Origin: CALZBJ01 sp945619025 | GTDB taxonomy: Bacteria > Pseudomonadota > Gammaproteobacteria > Cardiobacteriales > Wohlfahrtiimonadaceae | Length of the DNA stretch: 64,000 bases | Reading direction: 5' to 3' | Assembly: GCA_945619025.1 (NCBI GenBank) | Contig: CALZBJ010000003.1 | Location: 134,335 to 198,334 of the forward strand | Shown here: piece after piece, positions 17,617 to 25,534 of the stretch | How the letters are laid out: each line of letters opens with the position of its first letter | Numbering within the stretch: the first letter of the stretch is position 1 | Made by a program: the position numbers and the translations under genes | Notes under the pieces: model-generated | Told to the model about the DNA's origin: nothing | What the model saw: only the letters and a program-made list of their open reading frames with translations | Databases searched by the model: none

Positions 17617-17653
17617 TCCTTAGTTTTTTTATGTGGGAGGATTGCGAACCACG
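17617..17653 (-). ncRNA. preQ1-I riboswitch in the queF leader
   Basis: Reading 17653 down to 17617 on the minus strand: CGTGG, a UUCGCAAUCCUC loop, CCAC closing the stem, then the A-rich tail AUAAAAAAACUAAGGA. This is the compact H-type pseudoknot of preQ1-I aptamers, with UCCU in the loop able to pair with the final AGGA. AGGA is also the Shine-Dalgarno of queF, six bases before its ATG, so preQ1 binding should block translation. The match is by eye to the known aptamer layout, not by a covariance model. Confidence 0.85.
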
Positions 17654-17732
17654 AATTAAACCTATTTTGATGGGGCGTATAGTAGCGGTTTTAGCGGAAA
17701 TGATCAATCGGGATGATAAAGTTTTTACCCAT

Positions 17733-17768
17733 AAAAAGGCCCTCGATGATCGCTCAAAGAGGGCATTA
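17733..17768 (-). terminator. Terminator after ydiJ-like gene
   Basis: On the minus strand GCCCTC and GAGGGC pair around a 14-base loop, followed by CTTTTTATG. It lies 20-50 bases after the stop of the FAD/Fe-S oxidoreductase gene. Confidence 0.7.
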
Positions 17769-17786
17769 TTTATTGCGTTTCAGCGC

Positions 17787-20708
17787 TTAACGAATCATCT
17801 CATTGAGTTTTACAATGGGGTGAACAATCGTCTTTTTGCCGAAGCGTTCCACCTGTGACCGGCATGAAAATCCGGTGGCCAGCAGTACGTCCGCATCATT
17901 AGCATCGATCACTTTTTTCCATGAGAGATCGTAGATCTTTTTCGACAGCGGTTTTTTATCTTTGAGATGGCCAAACGAGCCACTCATCCCGCAGCATCCC
18001 ACTTGCGTCATTTCAAGCTTGTGATCGAGCGCATTAAAGATGCTCTCCCACGCTTTAGGGGCGCTCGTTGCGTTCGTTTTCTCAGTACAATGGCTCATCA
18101 ATTTATAGGTTTTATTCGATGGGCGAATGGTGAGATTGAGCGTGTCTAAATGATCGCTTAAATAGTGCTCGAGCCAAGTTTGGAAGAGCATCACTTCGGG
18201 CGTTTCAAACTTAAATTTCTTACGATATTCTTGCTGATAAAAGAGCGTAATCGGCGGCTCAATTCCCACCATTGGAATGTTGTAACGTGCAAGTTTGGTT
18301 AAGAGCGCATTTTGTTTACTCGCACGATCTTGAAGCTCCTCTGAAAATCCAAAGACGTGATGGACTTTTCCTGACGCCTGATAGGGCGCAATAAAGACGG
18401 TGACATCGAGCTTATTGAGAAGCTCAATCGCCGCTTTTAGCGTATCGGGATCGTAGTAGAGGAAGAAGGCATCGGGCACGATAATGAGCGCTTTTTCAGG
18501 TTTTTTCACATGGGCTAATTGATCGAGGGTTCCGTGGGTGAGTTCGACCACCTTTTTCTCACGCTCAAAGCGATTGAGATGATTGGTTTTAGGATTCGGA
18601 AGATCCACTAACCCCATTTTTTCCATGGTAAACCGCGCGATGGCATTGTTACTTAGATGACGCATTTTATAGGCAAAGGGCGCTAAATCTTCCGATTCGG
18701 CTAACACTTTATCGAGCATCGGGCGCGGACGCGTTTTGTGATATTCTGCTAAAAATTCCGATTTCGCATCGGGAATATGCACTTTCGCAGGGCACTCACC
18801 GGTACAGGATTTACAGCTTAAACAGATCGAAAGCGAGTCGTAAATCTCTTCCTCAAAATCACGATCAACCTCACCGATGGCACGTTGACGCAGCCACTCT
18901 TTGATCATCTCCGCACGGCCTTTGGGCGAATGGACACGTTCGCGCGTTGCCTTGTAACTTGGGCACATTGCGGCATCGGTATCGTAGTTATAACATGCGC
19001 CATTTCCGTTACAGTGGAGCGTATTGTGATATTGAATGACGTGCTCGGGAAGGATCTCACGGTTGAAATCGCCGCGAAGCGGAAGCTCATCAATTTTTAA
19101 GAGGATCTCGTCATTGGGCGTTGCAATTTTCCCGGGATTGAATTGATTGTATGGGTCAAAAAGACGTTTGACCGCTTGCACCACGGGATAGAGCTCGCCA
19201 AAGAAGGGTTTAGAATATTCAGAACGCACCCCTTTTCCGTGTTCACCCCAAAGTGCGCCGCCATATTTTTCACACAGCGCAAAGATCTGATCGGAGATTT
19301 CACGAATGAGGGGCTGATCATTGAGATCGCGCATATCAAGCGCCGGACGCACGTGAATCACTCCCGCATCGGCATGGCCAAACATCCCGTAGCGTAGGCC
19401 ATGAGCTTCTAAAATGGCTTTAAACTCGGCAATGTAGGGCGCTAAATTTTCAGGCGGAACGGCGGTATCTTCCACAAACGGAATCGGACGACGATCCCCG
19501 GGTACCGCGCCTAATAGACCGACCGCTCGTTTACGCAGGCCATAGACATCTTTCACCGCTTTTTTCCCAAGCAGTGGACGAATGCTTAATCGGTGAGGAT
19601 TGGGTTTTTGGTTGGCATGCTCAACAAATTGATCGAGCGCCTGTTGCAACTCCTCATCGGTATCGGCATTAAATTCAACTAAAAAGATCGCTTTGAGTTT
19701 TTCATAATCAACGCCCTCAAAGTACTCCTCGGTAGTGCTCCAAACAAAGTCGTTTTTCGCCATCTCAAGGACGATATCATCGATCACTTCAATGGAGGTC
19801 GCATTGGCCTGCATGAGGTACGGCCCATCTTCGAGCGCCTTAATAAAGTCATCAAAGGTGACTAAGGCGAGCGCCGTTTTTTTCGGAATAGGGAGCACAT
19901 TGAGACGGGCTTCGGTAAAGATTCCGAGCGTGCCTTCTGAGCCGCATAAAATGTGGGTTAAATTCGCTTGCTCGTCATGGACAAAATGATCGAGATCGTA
20001 TCCGGTGACATAGCGATTAAGCTTTGGAAAGCATTGGTCAATGGCCTCTTTGTGGGGAAGGGTGATCTCACGAAGGTCATTCAGCAGTGCTTTTTTAACT
20101 GATGTGTCCGGTAAAGAGGTGAGTTCATCGAGGGTAATCGATTCAGATTCAATCACCGCGCCACCGCGTAAAATGGCGGTAATGCCATTGACGTGGCCGC
20201 TCGTTTTCCCGTAAGCGCAGCTACCTTGCCCTGAGGCATCCGTATTAATCATGCCTCCGATCGTTGCGCGGTTTGAGGTGGAAAGCTCGGGGGCAAAAAA
20301 GTAGCCAAAAGGGCGAAGATAGGCATTGAGCTGATCTTTGACAACGCCGGTTTGAACGCGAACCGTGCGCGTATTTTCATCAAATTCTAAGATCTGATTC
20401 ATATGGCGCGACAGGTCGACGACAATCCCATCCGTTAAGGATTGGCCATTGGTTCCCGTACCGCCACCGCGCGGGGTCACTTTAATGGATTTATACGCTT
20501 CACGCGCTAAAAGCCTCAAGATGAGCTCCACATCGCTTTGATCGCGTGGGTGAAGCACCGCTTGAGGCAGGATTTGGTAGATCGAGTTGTCCGTAGCGGA
20601 GACAAGCCGTTCACTTAAGCGTGTCTCGATATCGCCGCGGAAATTTTGAGAAGAGAGTTCTTGAAGAAACGTTTTAACTACATCGGGTAGATCATTCTTT
20701 GATTTCAT
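17787..20708 (-). CDS. ydiJ: FAD-linked and Fe-S-binding oxidoreductase, YdiJ type
   Basis: A 973-residue three-part protein. The N-terminal PCMH-type FAD domain holds VTPRGGGTGTNGQSLTDG (about residues 98-115) and TIGGMINTDASGQGS; then comes an FAD-oxidase C domain; then a 4Fe-4S ferredoxin segment CLSCKSCTGECP near residue 630; and a C-terminal CCG-type domain ending with GCCGMSGSFGH. This is the YdiJ family; E. coli YdiJ has been assigned as a D-2-hydroxyglutarate dehydrogenase, and related enzymes oxidise D-lactate or glycolate. Length near 1000 is usual. The first codons overlap the end of zapE by 17 bases. Confidence 0.92.
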   Translation of the reverse strand: MKSKNDLPDVVKTFLQELSSQNFRGDIETRLSERLVSATDNSIYQILPQAVLHPRDQSDVELILRLLAREAYKSIKVTPRGGGTGTNGQSLTDGIVVDLSRHMNQILEFDENTRTVRVQTGVVKDQLNAYLRPFGYFFAPELSTSNRATIGGMINTDASGQGSCAYGKTSGHVNGITAILRGGAVIESESITLDELTSLPDTSVKKALLNDLREITLPHKEAIDQCFPKLNRYVTGYDLDHFVHDEQANLTHILCGSEGTLGIFTEARLNVLPIPKKTALALVTFDDFIKALEDGPYLMQANATSIEVIDDIVLEMAKNDFVWSTTEEYFEGVDYEKLKAIFLVEFNADTDEELQQALDQFVEHANQKPNPHRLSIRPLLGKKAVKDVYGLRKRAVGLLGAVPGDRRPIPFVEDTAVPPENLAPYIAEFKAILEAHGLRYGMFGHADAGVIHVRPALDMRDLNDQPLIREISDQIFALCEKYGGALWGEHGKGVRSEYSKPFFGELYPVVQAVKRLFDPYNQFNPGKIATPNDEILLKIDELPLRGDFNREILPEHVIQYHNTLHCNGNGACYNYDTDAAMCPSYKATRERVHSPKGRAEMIKEWLRQRAIGEVDRDFEEEIYDSLSICLSCKSCTGECPAKVHIPDAKSEFLAEYHKTRPRPMLDKVLAESEDLAPFAYKMRHLSNNAIARFTMEKMGLVDLPNPKTNHLNRFEREKKVVELTHGTLDQLAHVKKPEKALIIVPDAFFLYYDPDTLKAAIELLNKLDVTVFIAPYQASGKVHHVFGFSEELQDRASKQNALLTKLARYNIPMVGIEPPITLFYQQEYRKKFKFETPEVMLFQTWLEHYLSDHLDTLNLTIRPSNKTYKLMSHCTEKTNATSAPKAWESIFNALDHKLEMTQVGCCGMSGSFGHLKDKKPLSKKIYDLSWKKVIDANDADVLLATGFSCRSQVERFGKKTIVHPIVKLNEMIR

Positions 20709-21849
20709 TACATTGACACTGACTATTGCTGCGTTTCGGTTGGTCTAAATACTCTTGAGACTGCATTTCGATTAAACGGCTAATCGTCCGATCGAACTCA
20801 AAGTCGAGTGCTTTTTCACCTTTAGCAGCATAAAGATTTTGCATATCGACCTCGGAGCCGATAATGAGTTTAACGCCTTGGTCGTAAAATTCATCAACCA
20901 TGATGACAAATCGGCGCGCCTCATTCTCAAGATCTCGGGTTAATTTGGGTAAACCGTGGAAAAAGACGGTTTCAAAACATTCCGCCAGACGGATAAAATC
21001 GCTTGAAGAGCGGGCTTTACAGCAGGCTTCTTCAAAGGTAAACCAGGTGGCGCTTTCGGTGCGTTTGAGCATCTCAAATTTATGGCCATTCACATCCATC
21101 ACCACAGGGCCTTGCACTTTACCGATCAGCTCTTCAAATTTGCCCTCAAAATTGGCGCGCTGCTCATCGAGCGATCCGGTAAACCAGACATCGGCGGTTT
21201 CAAGATGGCGCATGCGGTAATCTTGGTCGCTATCGAGTGGAATATTACGCAGACGCTCTTTGATGATTTTAATTGCCGGTAAAAATTGCTCACGCTGAAG
21301 CCCATTTTTATAGAGATCATCGGGGAGGCGGTTGGAGGTGGTAACAAAGAAAATCCCCTCTTGGAGAAGGGCATCAAGAAGGCGATAGAGAATCATCGCA
21401 TCGGTAATATCGATCACGTGGAATTCGTCAACGCAGAGCACTTTACACTCTTTCGCGTACTCTTTTGCCACCATTTTTAACGGATCTTCTTGCCCTTGGA
21501 ATTGGCGCATTTTCTTATGCACATCTTGCATAAAATGGTAGTAATGCTCGCGAATTTTCGGGACATCAATATTGTCGTAGAAAAGATCCATCAAGAACGT
21601 TTTACCCCGGCCAACGCGCCCATAAATATAGAGTCCGCGCGGATCGTTATACTCAACGGCGTGTTCAGTATTGGTAAACGGCTTAAATACTTTCTGTAAA
21701 AGGGAGAGTTTATCGGCATTGACCACCGGCTCATCGGTTTTGATTTGAGCTTTTAATTGATCATACGCGTCAACAACAGAGAGCTGTATTTTGTCGACGT
21801 TAAACCCTTTTTCTTCGATTAATTTATAATAGGCGTCTTTGATGGTCAT
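20692..21849 (-). CDS. zapE: Cell division ATPase ZapE (AFG1 family)
   Basis: A 385-residue AFG1-type AAA ATPase. The P-loop is GRVGRGKTFLMDLFYD near residues 77-92, the Walker B region is VLCVDEFHVIDITDAMIL, and an arginine-bearing sensor segment is VTTSNRLPDDLYKNGLQR. ZapE is associated with the Z-ring late in division and needed under heat or low-oxygen stress in E. coli. It sits between tadA (six bases) and the ydiJ-like gene (overlap), in one minus-strand operon. The last 25 residues are polar and poorly conserved. Confidence 0.95.
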   Translation of the reverse strand: MTIKDAYYKLIEEKGFNVDKIQLSVVDAYDQLKAQIKTDEPVVNADKLSLLQKVFKPFTNTEHAVEYNDPRGLYIYGRVGRGKTFLMDLFYDNIDVPKIREHYYHFMQDVHKKMRQFQGQEDPLKMVAKEYAKECKVLCVDEFHVIDITDAMILYRLLDALLQEGIFFVTTSNRLPDDLYKNGLQREQFLPAIKIIKERLRNIPLDSDQDYRMRHLETADVWFTGSLDEQRANFEGKFEELIGKVQGPVVMDVNGHKFEMLKRTESATWFTFEEACCKARSSSDFIRLAECFETVFFHGLPKLTRDLENEARRFVIMVDEFYDQGVKLIIGSEVDMQNLYAAKGEKALDFEFDRTISRLIEMQSQEYLDQPKRSNSQCQCNEIKE

Positions 21850-21855
21850 AACTTA

Positions 21856-22380
21856 TTATTTTCTCTTATTAGCTTGATTTAATCGTCTTTCTCGGAAGAA
21901 TTGCTTCAATAATCCTCGACATTCATCATGCAGAATATGCGGGATTATTTCAACCTTATGATTAAAACTTTCGATCTCGTTGAGTTTAATATTGGTTGTC
22001 ATTGCGCCGTTCCGTGAATCCCCCGCTCCATAAATGACCCGTTTGATGCGCGCGTGAACAAAGCTCCCCGCACACATCATGCAAGGCTCTAATGTTACGT
22101 ATAAATCCACATTAAGTAAACGGTAATTCTCGATTTTTTGACATGCGTTGCGAATTGCAACAATTTCGGCATGGGCCGTCGGATCATGGCTTGTGATCGA
22201 AAGATTATGCCCCCGTGCGAGAATCTCATCATTGGCCACAATCACCGCGCCAATGGGCACCTCACCAAGAGCATACGCCTTTTTCGCCTCATTTAACGCT
22301 TCCTGCATGAAAAACTCATGCCGTTTTAATTCAGGGGGCGTCACTAAACTCGGCGTTTCTGTGTTGATCATCTCGGTCAT
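21856..22380 (-). CDS. tadA: tRNA(adenine34) deaminase TadA
   Basis: A 174-residue cytidine/deoxycytidylate deaminase-fold enzyme that changes A34 to inosine in tRNA-Arg(ACG). The zinc-binding and catalytic motifs are THAEIVAIRNA-like (seen as DPTAHAEIVAIRNA) with His and the proton-shuttling Glu, and PCMMCAGSFVHARIKRVIYGA with both Cys ligands. The N terminus has about 20 extra residues (MTEMINTETPSLVTPPELKR) before the family start, so an internal start is possible. It is seven bases downstream of yggT in the proC-yggT-tadA-zapE run. Confidence 0.95.
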   Translation of the reverse strand: MTEMINTETPSLVTPPELKRHEFFMQEALNEAKKAYALGEVPIGAVIVANDEILARGHNLSITSHDPTAHAEIVAIRNACQKIENYRLLNVDLYVTLEPCMMCAGSFVHARIKRVIYGAGDSRNGAMTTNIKLNEIESFNHKVEIIPHILHDECRGLLKQFFRERRLNQANKRK

Positions 22381-22386
22381 AGCGCG

Positions 22387-22950
22387 TTAGATCAGCTGAT
22401 AGCGGAAATAGCTTAAAATCGAGAGCCCAAGGAAGATGAGAAACATCGCAATCATTGGGCGGAAATCGATATTGGCATAGACAACCCGCGGTCTAACGCG
22501 TATCAACACCGGCGCGGTGAGCTGATGAAGGAGCGCCAACACCAGTCCCATCTGCGGAGAGGAACCAAGCCAGCTGGTGATCGCCTGAATAATAAAGAGA
22601 AATAGATAGAGATAGAGAATGCCCGAGGCGATATCTAGCAGGATAAAGCCAAGCACGATCAGCGGTTTATAAGAAGTGATGATCGAGAGCGCGATAAAGA
22701 GCGCATATTTAATGATTCCCATGATGAGAAGGAGGACAAAGCAGGACCAATCATACCGGCTAAAAGTCGGCGTAATGCGGCGAATCGGCATTAAAATCGG
22801 ATTGGTCACTTTTACCAGCGCTTGAATTAAGGGGTGATAAAAATTTGCCTTCACACATTGGAGAAGAAATCGCAGTAAAATCAGCGTTGAGAAGAGCCCA
22901 AAGCCCACCTCAATGGTAAAACGGAGTATTAATTGGAGTAAACCGAGCAC
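22387..22950 (-). CDS. yggT: YggT family membrane protein
   Basis: A 187-residue membrane protein with two YggT repeats, each with a pair of helices: the first ends in LIQALVKVTNPILMPIRRITP and the second in LLHQLTAPVLIRVRPRVV. The GTG at 22950 is preceded by AAGGA. YggT proteins are of uncertain role; osmotic stress and membrane protein placement have been suggested for relatives. It follows proC, the usual gammaproteobacterial arrangement. Confidence 0.92.
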   Translation of the reverse strand: MLGLLQLILRFTIEVGFGLFSTLILLRFLLQCVKANFYHPLIQALVKVTNPILMPIRRITPTFSRYDWSCFVLLLIMGIIKYALFIALSIITSYKPLIVLGFILLDIASGILYLYLFLFIIQAITSWLGSSPQMGLVLALLHQLTAPVLIRVRPRVVYANIDFRPMIAMFLIFLGLSILSYFRYQLI

Positions 22951-23009
22951 AATCGAAATCCTTTTTATTGAGCGTTGTAACGAGGGTTAAGGTTGATCTA
23001 TGGGGACGA

Positions 23010-23834
23010 TTATAACTTTTTCGAGATCTCGCTTGAAAGGACTTGATCCCGATCGAACGCCGCTTGCATGCCGCGCTCAATAATCTGTTGTAGATCGTCG
23101 CGCTCAAAGCTGAAGATCGCTTGTTCTGTGGTGCCCTCAGGAGACATTACGCTCTCTTTTAGCGCTTTTACCGATTTATCCGAATCAAGAGCAATTTGCG
23201 CAGATCCAAGCATGGTCTGTTTTGCTAAAATCTCACTGCTCTCACGGCTAAGACCGAGTTTTACCCCGGCATCGATCATAATTTCTAAGAGATAGAAAAA
23301 GTAAGCAGGGCTCGAGCCTGATACAGAGATCACCGCTGAAAGAAGCGCCTCTTTTTCAACCCAGGTCGTGATGCCGCAGGCATTAAAAATCGTTTCCGTT
23401 AACGCCGCGTGGGAATCGGTCAGTGCGTTCGGTGAAAAGAGCGCCGTTGCACCAAGACCTACCGCCGCTGGAATGTTGGGCATTGTACGGACAAGAGGCT
23501 GAGTCTCCCGGCCAAGTGCGCGTAAAATCGCCTCACTTGAGATGCCCGCCGCAACGGAGATCACAAGCGTCTCTTTCTTTAAATGGGGTTTAAGTTCCGG
23601 CAACAGTTCCGGAAAGCCTTGCGGTTTAATGGCAAGGACAATCGCATCCATCTCATCAATAAATTCACTAAAATGCGCAGCGGTATTAATCCCCAAGGTT
23701 TCAGAAAAATATTCGCGTTTAGGCGCATTACGATCGGCGACATAGAGCAGGCTATTTGGGTAATGTTCCACAAGGCCTTCTAAAATAGCGGTCGCCATAT
23801 GGCCGCCCCCAATAAATCCGATTTTTGCTTGCAT
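23010..23834 (-). CDS. proC: Pyrroline-5-carboxylate reductase
   Basis: A 274-residue enzyme making L-proline from pyrroline-5-carboxylate with NAD(P)H. The Rossmann loop is IGFIGGGHMATAIL at residues 4-17, the middle holds VRTMPNIPAAVGLGATAL, and the dimerization helices hold SVSGSSPAYFFYLLEIMIDAGVKLGLSRE and the MSPEGTTEQAI motif. The frame can be read from a GTG two codons earlier (23840), but the ATG at 23834 has GAGGTG just upstream. It is the first gene of the proC-yggT-tadA-zapE-ydiJ run. Confidence 0.95.
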   Translation of the reverse strand: MQAKIGFIGGGHMATAILEGLVEHYPNSLLYVADRNAPKREYFSETLGINTAAHFSEFIDEMDAIVLAIKPQGFPELLPELKPHLKKETLVISVAAGISSEAILRALGRETQPLVRTMPNIPAAVGLGATALFSPNALTDSHAALTETIFNACGITTWVEKEALLSAVISVSGSSPAYFFYLLEIMIDAGVKLGLSRESSEILAKQTMLGSAQIALDSDKSVKALKESVMSPEGTTEQAIFSFERDDLQQIIERGMQAAFDRDQVLSSEISKKL

Positions 23835-23916
23835 AAACACCTCGCTGAGTCGTAAAAATAAACGATTATTTCACGGGCTATCTTAGCATTTTTTCACGCT
23901 TACGGCATGTAAAAGC

Positions 23917-24528
23917 TTAATTCCAAGGATCGCGGGTACAGACGGCATCGAGCACAACACAGCCCGCGTCACTGCATTCGTTATAGAGTTTTGCTTTGAT
24001 CTTAGCTAGATTTGGGTCATCGCCCGAGGTGCGCGCGCCACGAAACCCGCGTTGATACTCCTGCAGTTTGGTATAAAAACGATTGTTTTTGGCGGAATAG
24101 GCGATCGCGCCACAGCCATTTCGGAAGGATAAAACCACCTCACACGGCGCACAATTTTGCATTGCTTGCTCTTCTGCCCGATACGCGCCGATAAATCCTT
24201 TATATTCATTCGGGCCATTAATAAATTGGATGCGATCATTATCGCGCGTCTCGCCAATACCAAAACGCCCCGAGCGAGGATCGCCAGCAAATGCCACATA
24301 AAAATGATCGCCTCGATTAATTCGCGGACCGAGTTGATCGGGGTGAGATAAAATCACGCCACCAAATTTATTCACTAAATATTCAGAACAAAAATTCCAG
24401 TCAGTACAATAGGTTTTCCGTGTATCGGTGTGGGTCACTTGCGCGTTCGTAACGGGCGAAAAGAGAGGGCTTAAAAGTAAGACCAAAAGAAGGCTTGTGG
24501 ATCTGAAAATTCGGGAGAAATGGAACAT
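23917..24528 (-). CDS. Secreted DUF4189-like protein
   Basis: A 203-residue protein with a clear signal peptide (RSTSLLLVLLLSPLFSPVTNA, cleavage near residue 29). The mature part has eight or more cysteines and the DUF4189 pattern: an Ala-rich helix with EEQAMQNC, then CEVVLSFRNGCGAIAYSAKN. DUF4189 occurs in small exported proteins of unknown function. AAGGAG precedes the ATG. A DNA distance of only 37 bases separates it from the pirin gene downstream, so they may be co-transcribed. Confidence 0.75.
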   Translation of the reverse strand: MFHFSRIFRSTSLLLVLLLSPLFSPVTNAQVTHTDTRKTYCTDWNFCSEYLVNKFGGVILSHPDQLGPRINRGDHFYVAFAGDPRSGRFGIGETRDNDRIQFINGPNEYKGFIGAYRAEEQAMQNCAPCEVVLSFRNGCGAIAYSAKNNRFYTKLQEYQRGFRGARTSGDDPNLAKIKAKLYNECSDAGCVVLDAVCTRDPWN

Positions 24529-24564
24529 ATTAAACTCCTTGCTGATTTTTATGATGAGTGATAA

Positions 24565-25467
24565 TCACCGAGCTTTAAGGCGGGTGTTGAGTGCTGGCGC
24601 GCCAAGTGGGGGATCGGGGTGTTTGACTTGATTAAAGCGTTTATTGGGGTAATTGGCCCAGTCGCGGGTTGCGGCTTCAATTTGTGCTGGATCGTGGGCG
24701 ACAAAGTTCCACCAGATAATAAGCGGTTCTGTGACCGGTGTGCCACCAATTAGCGCGATGTGGGTGCCCTTTTCAAGGGTTAGGGTGAGTGATGTTTGTC
24801 CGGCTTCAATGGCGATAAATTCGTCATCTTTATAATGCTCATCCGCGATTTCGACCGCGCCTTCGGTGATAAAAATGCCATATTCAAATTCAGGGTCGAG
24901 GGGAAGGGTGCAGGTTTTAGATTCATGCGCCATAATATCGGCGCCCATCAGCGGTGAGTAGGATTGAGTTGGTGCGCGATATCCCAGAAATTTCCCCATA
25001 AATAGATGGATGATAAGTCCCTCGTGCGAAAACATCGGAAGATCATCATAATGTTTGAAACTTGGCGGATTTGAGCTCTGCTCTTTAGGAAGTGCGATCC
25101 AAAATTGCAGCGTTTTCAGCGGGCCGTGATAATTTGGCTCACTCACTTCGGTGTGAACAATGCCATTTCCCGCCGTCATAAGATTAACCTCATACGGGCG
25201 AATGGTGGAATGATTGCCAAGGCTATCGCGGTGGACAATTTCCCCCTGCAGCATCCAAGTAAAGGTTTGCAGACCAATATGCGGGTGGGGCGCGACATTG
25301 ATCTTTTTGCTCGGATCATCGATATTTTCGGGATCAACGGATTCGATATGGAGATAATCGAGAAAACACCATGCGCCAATTCGTGGGCAATTACGATTCG
25401 GGAGGGCGCGTTTCACCTGTTGCCCCGGCATAATTTCAGCGGTTCGAGTGGGAATGCGAGTGATCAT
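24565..25467 (-). CDS. Pirin family protein
   Basis: A 300-residue bicupin protein. The N-terminal cupin shows the pirin metal site: NVAPHPHIGLQTFTWMLQGE (His, His) and further RPYEVNLMTAGNGIVHTEVS (His, Glu), and the C-terminal cupin has the family end GGTPVTEPLIIWWNFVAHD. Pirins are iron-binding; some have quercetinase activity and others bind dehydrogenases or regulators. Substrate is not known here. AAGGAGCC sits before the ATG. Confidence 0.93.
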   Translation of the reverse strand: MITRIPTRTAEIMPGQQVKRALPNRNCPRIGAWCFLDYLHIESVDPENIDDPSKKINVAPHPHIGLQTFTWMLQGEIVHRDSLGNHSTIRPYEVNLMTAGNGIVHTEVSEPNYHGPLKTLQFWIALPKEQSSNPPSFKHYDDLPMFSHEGLIIHLFMGKFLGYRAPTQSYSPLMGADIMAHESKTCTLPLDPEFEYGIFITEGAVEIADEHYKDDEFIAIEAGQTSLTLTLEKGTHIALIGGTPVTEPLIIWWNFVAHDPAQIEAATRDWANYPNKRFNQVKHPDPPLGAPALNTRLKAR

Positions 25468-25534
25468 AAAGGCTCCTTAATTGAAAAAAAGAGATGCGGG
25501 ACACCTTTATTTATCATAGCGGAATAATTAAAAA

